DNA of 7,685 nt from an uncultured Prevotella sp. (GTDB taxonomy: Bacteria; Bacteroidota; Bacteroidia; Bacteroidales; Bacteroidaceae): NCBI GenBank assembly GCA_900770025.1, contig CAAGIW010000018.1, forward strand, positions 1 to 7,685, given 5' to 3'. Below are positions 1 through 7,319 of this stretch, one piece after another; the stretch's first letter is position 1; each line of letters opens with the position of its first letter. The translations under genes and the position numbers were made by a program. The notes below the pieces were generated by a model. It worked only from the letters and a program-made list of their open reading frames with translations. It had not been told where the DNA came from and searched no databases.

Positions 1-46
1 ATATTTTGATTTGCAACACTAAGATAGGTGAAAAATCCGACATGAC

Positions 47-76
47 AAAATCCTGAGCAACTTTTTGTTGCTCAGG
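47..76 (-). terminator. Rho-independent terminator-like hairpin, probably for the SIMPL gene
   Basis: A perfect 10-bp inverted repeat (CCTGAGCAAC at 52-61 and GTTGCTCAGG at 67-76) encloses a 5-nt loop. Read on the minus strand, the stem is followed at once by ATTTTG, a short T-tract. On the plus strand it is followed by an A-rich stretch with no T-run, so the minus direction fits better. It lies about 100 nt beyond the stop of the SIMPL gene at 180, with a tandem repeat between. It could instead serve an unseen gene to the left, or act in both directions. Confidence 0.6.
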
Positions 77-118
77 TACTTAAAAAGTTATATTTATAAT
101 AGTATTGCGGAATTAAGG

Positions 119-182
119 TTCATTTAAAAAATTCTTCATTTAAAAAATTCTTCATTTAAAAAACTCTTCATTTAAAGATTTA
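119..182. repeat. AT-rich 16-bp direct tandem repeat, three copies plus a partial fourth
   Basis: The unit TTCATTTAAAAAATTC occurs at 119-134 and again, identical, at 135-150. A copy with one mismatch lies at 151-166 (CTC for TTC at its end). A fourth unit beginning at 167 keeps only its first ten bases before it runs into the stop codon of the SIMPL gene (180-182). The array therefore forms the immediate 3' untranslated region of that gene. Such near-identical AT-rich copies are prone to slippage in copy number, which is inference here. Confidence 0.9.
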
Positions 183-887
183 ATCTTTCAACGAATACGT
201 AACGGTGGTCACCACCCTCGCCTTTTTGATATAAGGGGTATTGGAGTCGCGGTCGTCAATGGAGAACTGGCCCTGGTCGGCACTGATAATCTTGTTGAGA
301 GTGCTCTTGCTGTTCTCCGCAAACTGCTGGGCAGTCTTCTCGGCATTGCCGATGGCCTCCTGCATCATCTGCGGCTTCATGTCGGTGAACGACACGTATT
401 CGTATTTCACAGGATTCTCATAACCGCCATCAACGATGGCCACCCCCTGCTTCAGCAGTTCACCCTGACGGGCTATGATGCTGCGCACCAGTTTCACACG
501 GCGTGAGGTAACGGTGATGATGGCTGTGATGTTGTATCGATAGGAACGCTGCTCATTAGAATAGCGTTCGGCATTCATGTCTATCACCACCGGCGCATTT
601 ACATTGATTTCCTCTTCCTTGATACCGTTGGCTGTGAGGAAACTCTTGATAATCTGCTGCGTATGGGCTATGCTGCCATACAGTGCGGGCAGGTCATTGC
701 CAATCTCCTTATAGAGGATGGGCCAGGTCACTTTGTCGGCCTCCACCTCCTTTTCCGACAAACCTTTCACCGTCACCTTGCGGTCCTTGTTGGTGAAGTT
801 GTCAATACCTCCCTTGATGCAAAGTCCTAAAACAACGATACTGAGCGCAACCAATGCTGCTTGTATCACACCGCCTTTTTCTTTCAT
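180..887 (-). CDS. SIMPL domain-containing protein (DUF541/YggE-like), membrane-anchored
   Basis: This encodes 235 residues. A short basic N-terminus (MKEK) is followed by one hydrophobic segment at about residues 7-24, predicted to be an uncleaved membrane anchor or signal peptide. The rest, about residues 36-233, resembles the SIMPL/DUF541 family: a VTVKGLSEKEVEAD start, a helix reading HTQQIIKSFLTANGI followed by EEEINV, then alternating strands and helices ending in TTVTYSLKD. The domain should lie in the periplasm. Family members such as E. coli YggE have been linked to stress tolerance, but no biochemical activity is established, so function is unknown. The open frame reaches back to an ATG at 1025, but those extra 46 residues run through a candidate promoter and a repeat array and do not look coding. 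The ATG at 887 has AAGGAAACG just upstream and begins the membrane segment cleanly. The gene appears monocistronic. Confidence 0.85.
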   Translation of the reverse strand: MKEKGGVIQAALVALSIVVLGLCIKGGIDNFTNKDRKVTVKGLSEKEVEADKVTWPILYKEIGNDLPALYGSIAHTQQIIKSFLTANGIKEEEINVNAPVVIDMNAERYSNEQRSYRYNITAIITVTSRRVKLVRSIIARQGELLKQGVAIVDGGYENPVKYEYVSFTDMKPQMMQEAIGNAEKTAQQFAENSKSTLNKIISADQGQFSIDDRDSNTPYIKKARVVTTVTYSLKD

Positions 888-915
888 GGTCGTTTCCTTA
901 TTTATGATGATGGCG

Positions 916-945
916 TAAAGATACACACATTTTTTATATATACAA
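916..945 (-). promoter_or_regulatory. Candidate Bacteroidota sigma promoter for the SIMPL gene
   Basis: On the minus strand TTG (943-945) is followed by exactly 19 bp and then TATCTTTA (916-923). This matches the Bacteroidota pattern TTTG-N19-TAnnTTTG except in the final base and the first T of the -33 element. Transcription would begin near 909, giving a short leader of about 20 nt before the ATG at 887. The spacer is very AT-rich. The 22-bp repeat array begins about 55 bp upstream. Confidence 0.5.
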
Positions 946-999
946 GGAAAAGAAGAGGATAAATTTGCTCTCGTCAATGAGGTCCCTGCATACCATTTT

Positions 1000-1087
1000 G
1001 CAAAACTGCCACTTTTGGAATGCAAAACTGCCAGTTTTAGAACGCAAAAGTGGCAGTTTTAGAACGCAAAAGTGGCAGTTTTAGAAA
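1000..1087. repeat. 22-bp tandem repeat array, four units
   Basis: Four contiguous 22-bp units start at 1000, 1022, 1044 and 1066. Each begins GCAAAA and carries a 15-bp core: AAAACTGCCACTTTT (1002-1016), AAAACTGCCAGTTTT (1024-1038), and AAAAGTGGCAGTTTT twice (1046-1060, 1068-1082). The last seven bases are a TTTTRGAA-like linker. The second core is a perfect palindrome around one central base, and the first core is the exact reverse complement of the third and fourth. The array lies between the secDF terminator and the SIMPL promoter and is not coding, since a 22-bp unit shifts the reading frame at each copy. Confidence 0.93.
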
Positions 1088-1273
1088 TGGCACAAATTGT
1101 CTTTGGAATTCAATGAGCATTCAGCATCGTCTCAGAAAGCACGCTATCCACTCATCATCAGCCACTTATATCGCAATCAAACACAGAAAATTTCCATAGA
1201 ACTTCTTATGCTGATCTCACGCTTCATCAGCGCTGCAATGCCTGCAAAGACTTTCATTGGCGTTATGATGCCA

Positions 1274-1317
1274 TAAAAAACATTGGACCGAAAGGCGATT
1301 GACGCCCTTCGGTCCAA
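1274..1317 (-). terminator. Rho-independent terminator of secDF
   Basis: On the minus strand a 15-bp stem (arms 1303-1317 and 1283-1297, beginning TTGGACCGAA) with one G-U pair encloses the loop TCAAT. It is followed by TG and six T (1275-1280). The T-run is present only in the minus direction, so it ends transcription of secDF, whose stop codon is about 50 nt upstream. Confidence 0.88.
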
Positions 1318-1368
1318 CATATCCTTTTCCTTTCCCCGTCAGCAGTGCGAGGGGCGAGGGGGGGTGTC

Positions 1369-4300
1369 TTATTCCTTTGCCTCCTTAATCTTCTTGCCCA
1401 TGGTGAGATAAGCCACCGGAGCAGCCACGAAGATGGAAGACAGGGTACCGAATACCACACCGAGAATCATTGCGAACGAGAAGCTGCGGATGCTGTTTCC
1501 ACCGAAGCAGAAGATACAGAGCAACACAATCAGCGTGGTGACAGAGGTATTGATGGTACGTGCCAGTGTCTGGTTGAGCGAACCGTTGAAGATATCCTGA
1601 CGGTCGCGCTTGCCATAAAGCTGGATGTTCTCACGCACACGGTCGAACACCACCACCTTATCGTTGATGGAGTAACCAATCACGGTAAGGATAGCACCGA
1701 TAAAGGTCTGGTCTATTTCGAGCGACATGGGCAACCATCCCCAGCAAGCCGAGTAGATGCCGATGACGATCAGGGTGTCAAGAGCCAAGGCAACCACAGA
1801 GCCTATAGAGAAGGCCACGTTGTGGAAGCGGATGAGGATATACACGAAGATGGCTATCAAGGCAAACAGCACGCTGATGATGGCGCCATAAGTGATATCC
1901 TTGGCCACAGAAGGACCCACCTTGGTGCTGCTGATGATGGAACCACCCTCACGCACATCGGGGTTCTTGAACGACTCTACATTGGCCTGAGACACGAGTT
2001 GTGCACCCTTCAAAGCGTTGTAGAGTATGGTTTCTGCCTTGTCATCCACGGAAGGATCGTTGGATTCTATATCCCAGTTGGTAGAGATACGCACGGTCTT
2101 TCCGTCGGTACCCAAGGCGATAACGCTGGTGTTGGCAGGCTTGCCCTGGTTCTCTCCCATGGTGTTCACAAAGCTGTTGGCCAGCACTTCACGCACATCC
2201 TCCACAGCCACTGCCTTGTCCAAGGTAACCACATAGTTTCTACCACCGGTGAAGTCGATGCTCTTGCTCAGACCACGCACACCGAGACAGCAGATAAATG
2301 CCACTGCAGCGATGCCCCAGATGGTGAAGGTGCGGCGATAGGTGCCCATGAAGTTGAACTTGGTGTTCTGCAACATGTTGCGCGAAAGCGGAGTGGTGAA
2401 GGTGAGTTTGCGCCACTTGTCCTTGGCCAAACGGTTCTCGTAAACCAAGCGTGTGAGGAACACGGCGGTGAAGAACGAGCAGCAGATACCTATAATCAAT
2501 GTGGTGGCGAAACCGCGGATAGGACCGGTTCCGAACACATACAGGATAATACCCGTGATGATGGAGGTGAGGTTGGAGTCGAAGATGGCAGAGAAGGCGT
2601 TAGAATAACCCTTGCTCAGCGCATCACGCACGTTCAGTCCGTTACGCAGTTCTTCCTTGGTGCGCTCATAGATAAGCACGTTGGCATCCACCGCCATACC
2701 CAACGACAGCACGATACCGGCAATACCTGGCATGGTGAGCGCAGCCTGGAACGAGGTAAGAATACCCAAAGTGAAGAACAGGTTGAGCAACAAGGCGCAG
2801 TCGGCCACAATACCGGGCACCCAGTTGTAGAGCAGAATCATAACGATGGCAAGCAGAATGAATGCCACAACAAACGAGATGAAACCCTGCTGGATAGACT
2901 GTGCACCGAGAGACGGACCCACCACTTCCTCCTGTACGATGCGGGTAGGAGCCGGCATCTTACCAGAGTTCAGAGTGTTGGCCAGGTCTTTGGTGTCTTC
3001 AATGGTGAAGTTACCCGTAATCTGCGAGTTTCCTCCGGCTATCTCTCCGTTCACGCGGGGAGCGCTATACACGGCGCCGTCGAGCACGATGGCCACGGCA
3101 CGACCGATGTTCATCTTGGTGAGCTGTGCCCAACGGCGTGCACCGTCAGAATTCATCTGCATAGACACGCAGGGATGGTTCATCTGGTCGAACTCATCCT
3201 TGGCAGAAGTAATCACATCACCCTCCAATGGTGCACGGCCAGAAGGCTCGGTCACCTTGATGGCATGAAGCTCAAACACGTCACCTTTCTTAGAAGATGC
3301 GTAGGGCTTGGCACTCCACAGCAGTTTACAGTCGTTGGGTATGATGGCGGCAGCCACGTCAGAGTGAAGGATAGCGTTCACCTCTGCAGTGTCGCGGGCC
3401 AAGGCATAGCCCACGGTGCTCAGCGCCTGTCCCTGTACTAACTGCAACATGGAGATCAGCGGGTGCAGGCTCTTCATCTCAGCCTCTTGTGCAGCGGCAT
3501 CGAGAGCAGCCTTCTTGTCGTCTTTCTTTGCAGCGATGGCAGCAGCCAGTCCCTCCTTGGCAGGAGCGGCAGCAGCGGTGTCGGCAGCCACAGAGTCATT
3601 GGCGGCCACTGCGGTGGTGTCGGCATTGCCGCCCAGAGCAGCGTATTTAGTGTCCAAACGAATCAGCGAAGGCACTATTTCCTGACTGTTATAGGTCTCC
3701 CAAAACTCCAGGTTGGCACTACCCTGCAGCAACTTGCGCACACGCTCGGGCTCCTTGATACCGGGCATTTCCACCATGATGCGGCCGTCGCGGCCCTCTA
3801 ATTTCTGGATGTTGGGCTGCACCACACCAAACTTGTCGATACGATTACGCACCACGTTGAACGAGTTGTCCACGGCGCTCTGCACCTCGGCGCGCAGTGC
3901 ACGCTCCACCTCTTCGTCGCTGCTCTGTGTGCTCACCTTGCCCTTCATCTGCTGGGTGGCGAACACCTCTGCCAAACGATGACCGGGTGCGTTCTGCTTG
4001 TAATACTTGATAAAGAGCGAGATAAAGTCAGACTGACTGCTTTCTTCCTCTTTCTTTGCCTGCTCCATCGACTTGGTGAAGGCTGCATCTTTCTTGTGGT
4101 CGGCAAGTACGGCCACCACATCGGGCACAGACACCTCAAGGATTACGTTCATACCACCCTTCAGGTCAAGTCCGAGTCCGATTTTCATCTCACGGCACTG
4201 CTTGTAGGTGTACATGCCGAAGAAATACACCTTCTCGTTCATAATCGAGTCGATGTATTCCTTTCCTGCCTCCTCTCCCATGGCAGCCGCCTTGTTATCG

Positions 4301-4392
4301 TGGTGACTGGTTACGAAGGAGAAAGACAAGTAGAACACGCATATCAGCACAAGCGCCCATGCGACTAACTTAACAATTCCTTTGTTTTGCAT
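1369..4392 (-). CDS. secDF: Protein translocase subunit SecDF (SecD-SecF fusion)
   Basis: This 1007-residue inner-membrane protein uses the proton gradient to help the SecYEG channel complete export of proteins. The SecD half opens with a membrane segment at about residues 8-28 and the LGLDLKGG motif (73-80). A periplasmic region follows (VRNRIDKFGVVQPNIQ near 181-196), then a membrane bundle from about residue 503 with GMAVDANVLIYERTKEE (565-581). The SecF half starts near 678 with FNFMGTYRRTFTIWG, then the IDFTGGRNYVV motif (712-722) and GYSINDKVVVFDRVRE (906-921). Asp569, Asp911 and Arg945 sit where the proton-path residues Asp340, Asp637 and Arg671 occur in the Thermus SecDF. An Ala-rich, low-complexity stretch at about 251-300 interrupts the SecD periplasmic part. 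The ATG at 4392 has an AT-rich leader with no Shine-Dalgarno sequence. The gene has its own promoter and a strong terminator, though read-through from the EEP gene is possible. Confidence 0.97.
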   Translation of the reverse strand: MQNKGIVKLVAWALVLICVFYLSFSFVTSHHDNKAAAMGEEAGKEYIDSIMNEKVYFFGMYTYKQCREMKIGLGLDLKGGMNVILEVSVPDVVAVLADHKKDAAFTKSMEQAKKEEESSQSDFISLFIKYYKQNAPGHRLAEVFATQQMKGKVSTQSSDEEVERALRAEVQSAVDNSFNVVRNRIDKFGVVQPNIQKLEGRDGRIMVEMPGIKEPERVRKLLQGSANLEFWETYNSQEIVPSLIRLDTKYAALGGNADTTAVAANDSVAADTAAAAPAKEGLAAAIAAKKDDKKAALDAAAQEAEMKSLHPLISMLQLVQGQALSTVGYALARDTAEVNAILHSDVAAAIIPNDCKLLWSAKPYASSKKGDVFELHAIKVTEPSGRAPLEGDVITSAKDEFDQMNHPCVSMQMNSDGARRWAQLTKMNIGRAVAIVLDGAVYSAPRVNGEIAGGNSQITGNFTIEDTKDLANTLNSGKMPAPTRIVQEEVVGPSLGAQSIQQGFISFVVAFILLAIVMILLYNWVPGIVADCALLLNLFFTLGILTSFQAALTMPGIAGIVLSLGMAVDANVLIYERTKEELRNGLNVRDALSKGYSNAFSAIFDSNLTSIITGIILYVFGTGPIRGFATTLIIGICCSFFTAVFLTRLVYENRLAKDKWRKLTFTTPLSRNMLQNTKFNFMGTYRRTFTIWGIAAVAFICCLGVRGLSKSIDFTGGRNYVVTLDKAVAVEDVREVLANSFVNTMGENQGKPANTSVIALGTDGKTVRISTNWDIESNDPSVDDKAETILYNALKGAQLVSQANVESFKNPDVREGGSIISSTKVGPSVAKDITYGAIISVLFALIAIFVYILIRFHNVAFSIGSVVALALDTLIVIGIYSACWGWLPMSLEIDQTFIGAILTVIGYSINDKVVVFDRVRENIQLYGKRDRQDIFNGSLNQTLARTINTSVTTLIVLLCIFCFGGNSIRSFSFAMILGVVFGTLSSIFVAAPVAYLTMGKKIKEAKE

Positions 4393-4448
4393 TTTGATAA
4401 TTATGTTATTTTTTGATTATTGTTTCTCCACGTTGCATTTTCAGCCTG

Positions 4449-4480
4449 CAAATATAGTCATTTTTTTACATATTGACGAA
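4449..4480 (-). promoter_or_regulatory. Candidate promoter of secDF
   Basis: In the 96-bp gap upstream of secDF the minus strand carries TATATTTG (4449-4456), a perfect match to the Bacteroidota -7 element TAnnTTTG. About 20 bp upstream is TTCG (4477-4480), three of four bases of the -33 element TTTG. Transcription would start near 4442, leaving a leader of about 50 nt before the ATG at 4392. No terminator is visible between this site and the upstream EEP gene, so secDF may be read both from here and by read-through. Confidence 0.6.
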
Positions 4481-4488
4481 TTTACATC

Positions 4489-5598
4489 TTATTTTCTTGT
4501 TTTTTTGCTCTCTTCGCCCTGCAATTTCAGCCAGCAGATGATGGGATAATGGTCTGACGCATCTATTTTGTTGTCTATCTTACAGTTATATGGTTTGAAG
4601 TGGGAAGAGCACAAAATGTTGTCTATACGCACGCAAAACCCCTTCTGGTTGTACGACCAGCCCATGCCCTTGGCGGCCGCCACATAGCAGTCGGTTAGGT
4701 TTTGTGCGATGGTGCGCCGTGCATACGAGATGGGATTGTCGTTGAAGTCGCCGCACACGATGATGGGATAACCGCTGTGGCGACGGATGAACGCAGCCAC
4801 GGAATCGGCCTGTGGAGCCCTGATAACGGCAGCATCCGTCAGTTTGTCTATCAGCATTCTCGACTGTTCCTTGGCCTTTTCCTTCGGCATGTCGCCCTTG
4901 ATCAGTTCCCGATAGCCCTCGCGCTCCACCTCCGATAGGTGGTTGCTCTCCAGATGGTTGTTCACCACGATGATGGTGTCGCTCCCCTTTTGCAGGAAAT
5001 AGGCCACGCTCATGTTGGCCAACGAGGGATAGTTGATGCGTTCGCGGCGCAGAATGGGATAGCGAGAATAGATGCCCAGCCCGTTGCCAGCGGTCGGCAG
5101 ACTCACCATCAGGGTATCGCAATAGGCGTAGAGTTTGTTCCATGCGGCACGGGTGTCGTGCACAGAGCTGATGTCTTCCTGCACGCACACGATGTCGGCA
5201 TCACACCGCCTTGCATAGCTGATGATGGTGTCGAAGCGGTCGTCATAGCGCGGAGCACCGGTATAGGCCTGCACGTTGTACGACAGCACCTTGATGCTGC
5301 CCTGCGGAATGGTTTCCGAGGCATTATTATATGGAACGTACACGCGTATGGAGGGGATGGCCAGCAGATAGCCCACGAAGGTGATTAGGATGTAGCGCCG
5401 CTTGAAGATGACCCAGAAGAAAACGAAGCCCATGCTGAGCAGCAGCATCACGGGGAAACCCAGTCCCAGCACCGACAGAAAGGCATGGTGCGTGGGATTG
5501 AAGTGGTCGCTGTATGCCGTGAGCAGCATCATCAGCACCACGCAGGCGTTGGCACCCGCCACGATGTTGATGGTGATTGACTTGAGTTGCTTGATCAT
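4489..5598 (-). CDS. Membrane-anchored endonuclease/exonuclease/phosphatase (EEP) family protein
   Basis: This encodes 369 residues. Three hydrophobic segments lie at about residues 8-29, 40-65 and 69-88; an EEP domain follows at about 100-362. The domain shows the usual metal-binding and catalytic stations: LSYNV (Asn108), DIVCVQED (Glu141), NNHLES (His215), GDFND (Asp284, Asn286), RIDNIL (Asp326) and ASDHYP (Asp349, His350). All are intact, so an active metal-dependent phosphodiesterase or phosphatase is expected. The substrate (nucleic acid, phospholipid or other) cannot be read from sequence. With three membrane spans the domain would face outward if the N-terminus is inside, but the topology is uncertain. 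The frame extends to a TTG at 5649 that would overlap the rhomboid gene. The ATG at 5598, preceded by AAGG, starts 31 bp after the rhomboid stop and is preferred. The two genes probably form an operon. Confidence 0.88.
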   Translation of the reverse strand: MIKQLKSITINIVAGANACVVLMMLLTAYSDHFNPTHHAFLSVLGLGFPVMLLLSMGFVFFWVIFKRRYILITFVGYLLAIPSIRVYVPYNNASETIPQGSIKVLSYNVQAYTGAPRYDDRFDTIISYARRCDADIVCVQEDISSVHDTRAAWNKLYAYCDTLMVSLPTAGNGLGIYSRYPILRRERINYPSLANMSVAYFLQKGSDTIIVVNNHLESNHLSEVEREGYRELIKGDMPKEKAKEQSRMLIDKLTDAAVIRAPQADSVAAFIRRHSGYPIIVCGDFNDNPISYARRTIAQNLTDCYVAAAKGMGWSYNQKGFCVRIDNILCSSHFKPYNCKIDNKIDASDHYPIICWLKLQGEESKKTRK

Positions 5599-5629
5599 TG
5601 TTTCTGCCTTGGATAGCCCCCCTGTGTGC

Positions 5630-6550
5630 CTACTGCTTGGTACTGTCAAAGAGTTCGCGCTTCTCTTCCTTGGTCAAACTATCATAGCCCGAGCGCCTTA
5701 TCTTGTCGAGAATCTCGTCTATCCTCTCCTGGTTGGCTCTCTTGCGTGCGTTGTATTCCCAGTCTTTGTTCTCATGCTGCGGCTGCTTCACGTTCATCTT
5801 GGCATGATGCTCCTTCTTCATCCTGTCAAAACGCTGCTTCATGCCGTTGAAGAAGTCCTGTCCCACGGTCGCATCAAAGTTGCCCGGATGCTTGCGCCAG
5901 TGGCGTATCAGCAGAAAACCGCACAGCATACCACCCAGATGGGCCATGTGGGCCACCCCGTCGCCAGGACTGCTGATGGCCGAGAAGGCCTCGATGACCA
6001 CGTAGAACACCACAAACCACTTGGCCTTGATGGGCACCGGCAGTGGGAAGATGAAGATGCGGTTGTCGGGAAAGAGCATACCAAACGCCAACAGCACACT
6101 ATACACGGCTCCCGATGCACCGATGGTGGTCCACAGGTTGAGTTCCCTGCCATACGTCGGAGCCAGTTCCAAGGCCCTCACCAGTCCCACCGTGGGATCC
6201 ACATCCTGCAACACCAGCATGAAGTGCAGCAGCTGTGCCCCCTCTTGCATCAGTCCGGCGAAGATGCCACAGACCAGATAATAGAACAGGAAACGGCGGG
6301 CTCCCCACACGCTTTCTATCACTCCGCCAAACATCCACAGGGCAAACATGTTGAAGAACAGGTGGGTGAAACCCGAATGGAGAAACTGGTAAGTGACAAA
6401 CTGGTACAGGGCGAAATCTGGAGCCAAAAAGAAATGCAGGCCACCTATGGACGACAGATACACGCCACGGGCCTCAAGCACCCACGAAGCGACAAAAAAC
6501 AAGAGGTTTATTATCAGCAGGTTCTTTGTTATAACAGGTATCCTAAACAT
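5630..6550 (-). CDS. Rhomboid family intramembrane serine protease
   Basis: This encodes 306 residues with about six membrane helices in the first 216. The catalytic features are complete: GASG with nucleophile Ser146, the AHLGGM motif with His204, and the HLFFN motif with His63 and Asn67 that correspond to the oxyanion-hole residues of GlpG. The enzyme should cut membrane proteins within or near their transmembrane segments; its substrate is unknown. After the last helix comes a charged cytoplasmic-type tail (about 216-306) ending in a small helical segment containing DKIRRSGYDSLTKEEKRELF, a kind of tail common on rhomboids of Bacteroidota. The ATG at 6550 starts just before the first helix. 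A candidate -7 element lies about 45 bp upstream. It is the first gene of a probable two-gene operon with the EEP gene and is divergent from HU. Confidence 0.93.
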   Translation of the reverse strand: MFRIPVITKNLLIINLLFFVASWVLEARGVYLSSIGGLHFFLAPDFALYQFVTYQFLHSGFTHLFFNMFALWMFGGVIESVWGARRFLFYYLVCGIFAGLMQEGAQLLHFMLVLQDVDPTVGLVRALELAPTYGRELNLWTTIGASGAVYSVLLAFGMLFPDNRIFIFPLPVPIKAKWFVVFYVVIEAFSAISSPGDGVAHMAHLGGMLCGFLLIRHWRKHPGNFDATVGQDFFNGMKQRFDRMKKEHHAKMNVKQPQHENKDWEYNARKRANQERIDEILDKIRRSGYDSLTKEEKRELFDSTKQ

Positions 6551-6595
6551 CTTTCGTTGCAGTTTGGTGAACGATATCAGTATTCAATCGGGAGG

Positions 6596-6603
6596 CAAAA
6601 GTA
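6596..6603 (-). promoter_or_regulatory. Candidate -7 element of the rhomboid-EEP operon
   Basis: On the minus strand TACTTTTG matches TAnnTTTG exactly. A TTTG (6618-6621) lies only 14 bp upstream, shorter than the usual 19-bp spacing, so the -33 element is not convincing. Transcription would start near 6590, giving a leader of about 40 nt before the ATG at 6550. Confidence 0.45.
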
Positions 6604-6685
6604 CTAAAAAATATCCTCAAATCACCGTAAAAGGCGGTTTCAGGCACTATTTTTGCCTAAAAATGAGTTTTTTTTTCATTTTTTG

Positions 6686-6716
6686 TTTGTTATTCTGAAT
6701 GTTTGACGTATATTTG
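6686..6716 (+). promoter_or_regulatory. Promoter of the HU gene (perfect Bacteroidota consensus)
   Basis: TTTG (6686-6689), exactly 19 bp, then TATATTTG (6709-6716) is a complete match to the Bacteroidota housekeeping promoter. A T-rich stretch with nine consecutive T (6668-6676) lies just upstream and may act like an UP element, which is inference. Transcription would begin near 6723, leaving an A-rich leader of about 75 nt before the ATG at 6799. This agrees with the high expression expected of HU. Confidence 0.8.
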
Positions 6717-6798
6717 CCAAGTAAATCAATGATTTACACATCCAGAACAAACGGAGAAAGACACTCTAAAACAATAACCATTTTAACAAATCTATTTT

Positions 6799-7071
6799 AT
6801 GAACAAGACAGAATTGATCGAGAAGATTGCAGCCGGAGCAGGTTTGTCAAAGGCTGATGCCAAGAAGGCACTTGACGCTACTGTTGCAGCAGTAAAGGAT
6901 GCACTCGTGGCAGGTGACAAGATTGCTTTGGTAGGTTTTGGAACCTTCAGCGTTGCCGAGCGCCCCGCCCGCGAAGGCATCAACCCCGCAACCAAAGAGA
7001 AAATCACCATCGCTGCCAAGAAAGTTGCTAAGTTCAAGGCAGGCGCTGAATTGGCTGATGCTTTAAACTAA
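6799..7071 (+). CDS. hup: HU family DNA-binding protein
   Basis: This 90-residue protein has the standard length of bacterial HU. It acts as a dimer on the nucleoid, bending and compacting DNA without strong sequence preference. The N-terminal helices (residues 1-40, MNKTELIEKIAAGAGLSKAD onward) form the dimer body. GFGTF (46-50) is the family signature, and the DNA-binding arm spans about 53-75 with the REGINPATKEKI motif, including Pro63, which kinks DNA in HU homologues. Nothing in the sequence points to IHF-type sequence specificity. The leader has no Shine-Dalgarno sequence and is A-rich, usual for well-expressed genes in this phylum. The gene stands alone with a consensus promoter and a strong terminator 32 nt after its stop. 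Confidence 0.97.
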   Translation: MNKTELIEKIAAGAGLSKADAKKALDATVAAVKDALVAGDKIALVGFGTFSVAERPAREGINPATKEKITIAAKKVAKFKAGAELADALN

Positions 7072-7102
7072 TCGTTCCGAAAGGTAACGAATAAACCCGT
7101 TT

Positions 7103-7139
7103 GGGGTGCTTTCCGCAAGGAAGGCACCCCGTTATTTTT
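7103..7139 (+). terminator. Rho-independent terminator of the HU gene
   Basis: A 12-bp GC-rich stem (GGGGTGCTTTCC at 7103-7114, GGAAGGCACCCC at 7119-7130) with one G-U pair is closed by a GCAA tetraloop of the stable GNRA class. It is followed by GTTATTTTT. It lies 32 nt beyond the HU stop codon. Confidence 0.92.
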
Positions 7140-7319
7140 CCTACAAAGGCCCCACCCCCTGACTTCATCACCTTTGTTTGCCATCATATAGCGCAGATTG
7201 AAAATCGGTGAGTTATGTGAAATAATTGGGTAGTTAGGCATGTTCCTTGTCGCAAAAGGTGGGGAATGGGCATCCCATTCTGATGATCTTACACTCCAAA
7301 GAAGGCAGTTTCAGTTTGT

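Larger units (their letters stand above)
888..1368. other. Intergenic region between secDF and the SIMPL gene
   Basis: This 481-bp gap holds the SIMPL promoter (916-945), a 22-bp tandem array (1000-1087) and the secDF terminator (1274-1317). Between array and terminator (1088-1273) I see no convincing gene. There is a 6-bp inverted repeat (GCTGAT at 1210-1215, ATCAGC at 1226-1231) and a 26-codon open frame on the minus strand (1177-1257) without a promoter or ribosome site I can defend. Between the terminator and the secDF stop lies a G-rich stretch with a run of seven G at 1358-1364. Confidence 0.7.

Noticed and set aside
888..1025. N-terminal extension of the SIMPL protein from the ATG at 1025
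   Set aside because: The 46 extra residues would be encoded by a candidate promoter and two units of a tandem repeat. The ATG at 887 with a purine-rich site upstream gives a clean membrane-anchor start.
1000..1087. CRISPR array
   Set aside because: The 22-bp units are contiguous, with no unique spacers, and no cas gene is present. These are plain tandem repeats.
1345..3441. A 698-codon plus-strand open frame opposite secDF
   Set aside because: It is in exact codon register with secDF on the other strand, so its stops could arise only from sense codons TTA, CTA and TCA, which are rare in this gene. The translation is rich in His, Gly, Asp and Glu with no recognisable domain. secDF explains the whole stretch.
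5599..5649. Upstream TTG start for the EEP protein overlapping the rhomboid gene
   Set aside because: It adds 17 polar residues before the membrane segment and uses a rare start codon. The ATG at 5598 has AAGG nearby and gives normal operon spacing.
5402..6607. A 401-codon plus-strand open frame opposite the EEP and rhomboid genes
   Set aside because: It spans two well-supported minus-strand genes and their junction, and its translation has no recognisable domain. It is an antisense shadow.
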